Below the pieces are notes generated by a model. It had not been told where the DNA came from. It did no database searches and was given only the letters and a program-made list of their open reading frames with translations. Positions 61,247 through 64,000 of a DNA stretch of 64,000 nt are shown one piece after another. Origin of the DNA: JAGQVA01 sp033764335. Its GTDB lineage: Bacteria; Bacteroidota; Bacteroidia; J057. Every line of letters begins with the position of its first letter. Position 1 is the first letter of the stretch. The stretch spans positions 16,798 through 80,797 of the forward strand of contig JANRJC010000028.1 of assembly GCA_033764335.1 (NCBI GenBank), written 5' to 3'. The position numbers were made by a program, and so were the translations under genes.

Positions 61247-64000
61247 ATGAAAAAACCATTACGATTATTTTTTCAGTTTCTGATGTTGGGTTATTTGATA
61301 TGGGGAAGCCGGATCTCTCTGGCACAGGTAACGGTTTCTACCGGAGGCCCTTTTTCTCAGTATATTACTCAACTTGAAGGCTCGGGTATAGACATTGTAC
61401 CTGGTACTTATACCATAGCTTGTGACACGACCAACAATACCGGGAATCCTGCGATGGGATCTTTTCTGGGTAATGGCGCAGCGATGGGGATTCCTGGCGG
61501 TACAATCCTTACCACAGGGGCGTTGTCTAATGCGGTTGCACCTCCCGGAGGGAGTACATCTAACAACTTTCCCGGTGACCCGACATTAGACGCACTTCCG
61601 CAGTGGGGGCCTCCTTTTAATCCCACCAATGACGCTTGTGCAATTACCTTCGACTTTGTGCCTTCCTGCGATACCATCAAATTTCGGTACGTTTTTGCTT
61701 CCAATGAATATCCCACCTTCGTGGGATTATTTGATGATGTTTTCGCAGCTTTTATACAAGGCCCCGGGTTCCCGGCTTTTACCAATATTGCCCTAATACC
61801 GGGAGTAAATTCTCCGGTTTCGATCAATAATGTAAATGCCGGCACAAACGCTGCCTTTTTTGTAGCAAATCCCGGCGGTACCGGCTACAACAGCCGCACC
61901 GTCATACTTACCGGAAAAGCGGCCGTTGTACCCTGTCAGACTTATACCTTAAAGTTTGTTATTGCTGACGAAGGAGACTTTTCCCTCGATTCGGGTGTAT
62001 TCTTAGAGGAAGTAACCTGTGGTGATGACCCGCCAGCAGTAATCGCTCGTAACTTCAACAACCCCTTCAGCCCCGAAGCGGTAGAGGAATGTGTAAATGG
62101 TTATTTTACCTTCTTTAACCCCGGAAATACTTCGGTTGCGCTGACAATCAATTATACGGTTTTAGGTACTGCTACCAGTGGTGCGGATTATGCTCCCATA
62201 CCGGGATCCATTACCATACCCGCAGGCCAGGATTCTATCAACCTGCCGATAACGGTTATCGCCGACGGGATTACCGAAGGCCCCGAAACGCTCATTCTGG
62301 CACTGAATGTTCTTAGCTGTCTCAGTGATACCGCCGTAATGACCCTTCTTGACCCCTTCCGCGCCCAGGCAGGCCAGGATCAGGGAGTTTGCTCCGGCGA
62401 CCCGGCCATTCTGGGAGGGGTAGCCGATCCGCTGGTCACTTATACCTGGCAATCTAATATCGGATTACAGGGGCCACTCAATTCCGCCAATCCTACGGCA
62501 ACACTGATAACAACCTTTCAACAAACGTATAATTACGTACTCCACGCAACGGATGAAAATGGCTGTAATGATTCGGATACCGTGCAGGTAACTTTTGTAC
62601 CCCTGCCCCAAGCCGATTTTTTTATACCTCCTTCCGTTTGTGTAAACGATGTGGTAACTATCACTTTCACCAAACCGCCGATACCCGGTGCGAATTATGT
62701 GTGGGATTTTGGGACAAACGTAAGTTCCATCGCCGGTTCCGGCTTTGGCCCTTATGTGGTCTCATGGAATAGCCCCGGCCCTAAAACGGTAAGTGTATAT
62801 GTGGACGATAACAATTGTGTTTCTAATACAATTGTAAAAACCATAATGGTACATCCTATACCGACGGCAACCTTCGGTGCCATCAGTCCCGTTTGTGCAG
62901 GACAACCTTCGCTGATCAACTATACCGGAAGTGCTGGCCCGGGTGCTACCTTCCTGTGGGATACAGATGGTGGACTTCCTGCGCTGACCGGTCCCGGCCC
63001 GCACCAGCAGGTATGGAGTACTCCCGGTCAGAAAGAAATCAAACTCACCGTCATCGCTAACGGCTGTCCCAGCCCGGAATTTTCGCAGTTTGTAACGGTT
63101 TTTCCGGTACCGGATGCCACATTTACTACCGCGGATTCTGTCTGTGAAGGAGAATTGGTACAAGTCGTTTATACCGGAGCAGCCGCTGCACAGGCAAGTT
63201 TTGCCTGGAATTTTGACGGCGGTCAGGTAGCCAGTGGTTCAGGGATTGGGCCTTATACAGTCTCATGGCCTACTTCCGGCACCAAACAAATATGTCTTCA
63301 GGTGGAAGAAAATGGCTGTATTTCTACCCTCGTTTGCCACGATGTAAAAGTGCTGGCACAACCCGTTGCCAGTATTGTGCCTGTTGCCAATCAGTGTCTA
63401 ACAGGAAATAGTTTTAACTTCACCTATAACGGTTCTACGGCTACGTCCATTAGCTGGATTTTTGGCTCGGATGCCAACCCGCCGGTAAGTTCTTCTTTGA
63501 ATCCCGGCCCGGTAACGTATGTGAATCCGGGGATAAAAACGGTTTCGGTTGTGGTCACGCGGAGTGGTTGTGTTTCAGATACAGCTAAAGTTTCTTTTGA
63601 AGTAATACCCGAACCTTCTGCCGATTTTTCGGCCAGCAGCAACGGAATCTGCTCCGATGATTGTATCACTTTTACCTATTCGGGTGTGTCTCAAGGCCCT
63701 AATCAGGCCTATTTATGGAATTTTGGCAGCGGGGCGATCCCGACTTCCTCTACCCAGCCTAATCCGCCCTGCGTCAACTATACCAGCGGGGGTGTCAAAA
63801 CGGTAACGCTCACCGTCAACTATAAAGGTTGTGTGGTTTCTACCTCTCAAACGGTTACCATCAACAGCCGCCCGATTGTCAGCGCGGGTCCCGATGTGGC
63901 GTTTTGCGAAGGGGACGGGGGCGTGGGGCTGAATGCCTCGGTGAGTGGGGGCACGGCGCCGTATTTCTATGCCTGGACGTGTAGCGATCCGCCGAATTGC
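61247..64000 (+). CDS. Very large choice-of-anchor-L / PKD surface protein (5' part; cut by window edge)
   Basis: The frame opens at the ATG 61247 and stays open for 918 codons to the right edge. Signal peptide MKKPLRLFFQFLMLGYLIWG with cleavage near SLAQ (about 27). A choice-of-anchor L domain follows at about 35-260 (AMGIPGGTILTTGAL, FRYVFASNEYP, VIADEGDFSLDSGVFLEEV). Then comes a Calx-beta-like domain (about 275-365, SGADYAPIPGSITIPAG). After that at least six PKD-like repeats, each with a YVWDFG or FAWNFDG core and a GPYVVSW strand. A T9SS type B tail is expected beyond the window. It is a probable surface adhesin or gliding-related protein. Confidence 0.93.
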   Translation, partial: MKKPLRLFFQFLMLGYLIWGSRISLAQVTVSTGGPFSQYITQLEGSGIDIVPGTYTIACDTTNNTGNPAMGSFLGNGAAMGIPGGTILTTGALSNAVAPPGGSTSNNFPGDPTLDALPQWGPPFNPTNDACAITFDFVPSCDTIKFRYVFASNEYPTFVGLFDDVFAAFIQGPGFPAFTNIALIPGVNSPVSINNVNAGTNAAFFVANPGGTGYNSRTVILTGKAAVVPCQTYTLKFVIADEGDFSLDSGVFLEEVTCGDDPPAVIARNFNNPFSPEAVEECVNGYFTFFNPGNTSVALTINYTVLGTATSGADYAPIPGSITIPAGQDSINLPITVIADGITEGPETLILALNVLSCLSDTAVMTLLDPFRAQAGQDQGVCSGDPAILGGVADPLVTYTWQSNIGLQGPLNSANPTATLITTFQQTYNYVLHATDENGCNDSDTVQVTFVPLPQADFFIPPSVCVNDVVTITFTKPPIPGANYVWDFGTNVSSIAGSGFGPYVVSWNSPGPKTVSVYVDDNNCVSNTIVKTIMVHPIPTATFGAISPVCAGQPSLINYTGSAGPGATFLWDTDGGLPALTGPGPHQQVWSTPGQKEIKLTVIANGCPSPEFSQFVTVFPVPDATFTTADSVCEGELVQVVYTGAAAAQASFAWNFDGGQVASGSGIGPYTVSWPTSGTKQICLQVEENGCISTLVCHDVKVLAQPVASIVPVANQCLTGNSFNFTYNGSTATSISWIFGSDANPPVSSSLNPGPVTYVNPGIKTVSVVVTRSGCVSDTAKVSFEVIPEPSADFSASSNGICSDDCITFTYSGVSQGPNQAYLWNFGSGAIPTSSTQPNPPCVNYTSGGVKTVTLTVNYKGCVVSTSQTVTINSRPIVSAGPDVAFCEGDGGVGLNASVSGGTAPYFYAWTCSDPPNC

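Noticed and set aside
1..64000. tRNA, rRNA genes and CRISPR arrays
   Set aside because: All gaps between genes were read for cloverleaf ends, T-loop GTTCRANNC and regular direct repeats; none was seen.

Overview
The window is chromosomal DNA from a member of the Bacteroidota, most likely the Saprospiria/Chitinophagia side. Three things point there: many secreted proteins end in type IX secretion (T9SS) C-terminal domains of both type A and type B; SprB and PKD repeats are frequent; and several genes are preceded by Bacteroidota-type promoters (TTTG, about 19 nt, then TAnnTTTG) rather than sigma-70 boxes. The species cannot be named from the sequence alone.

Layout. 1-4.0 kb: end of a T9SS type B PKD protein, ffh, then a minus-strand Rof-like / OsmC / metZ group. 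4.0-9.8 kb: a secreted M36 fungalysin-type protease, a small lipoprotein, a SCO1-like copper protein, a cytochrome c and a dienoyl-CoA isomerase-like enzyme. 9.8-13.1 kb (minus): probable ECF sigma factor operon with a membrane protein, a Spy-like anchored protein and a protein with CotH-kinase-like features. 13.2-19.1 kb: histidine utilisation genes hutU, hutI, hutG and hutF (deiminase/deformylase route), followed by a PhyH-type dioxygenase; hutH is not present. 19.1-22.7 kb: Tat-exported GMC dehydrogenase with its subunit 3, divergent from a Gfo/Idh/MocA oxidoreductase.

22.7-34.7 kb is the most unusual region. It has its own good promoter and five genes, the last three joined by stop/start overlaps: a stand-alone ComEC-type metallo-beta-lactamase protein; a 1523-residue cysteine-free beta-rich protein with a 240-residue helical tail; a 1074-residue protein reading LamG, coiled coil, LecA(PA-IL)-like lectin, YWTD-like propeller, LamG, coiled coil; a vanillyl-alcohol-oxidase-type flavoenzyme; and a methyltransferase with hydrophobic segments. 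Neither giant protein has a signal peptide or T9SS tail. I know of no described system with this composition.

34.7-37.6 kb: metY-metX under a clear SAM-I riboswitch with its own promoter, and a terminator-like hairpin between the two genes. 37.7-47.3 kb: a SprB-repeat surface protein, a fused peptide ABC ATPase, a rhomboid protease, a universal stress protein and a secreted M4 protease. A 29-bp perfect inverted repeat lies at 47.4 kb. 47.6-61.2 kb: tamB and tsaD (divergent), a TonB-type receptor, a response regulator, a glycosyltransferase coupled to an S9 peptidase, a class IV aminotransferase and an eIF1/SUI1 protein. The window ends inside a very large choice-of-anchor-L/PKD protein.

No tRNA, rRNA, CRISPR array, transposase or phage gene was seen. 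Genes are tightly packed and several convergent pairs touch or overlap at their 3' ends.
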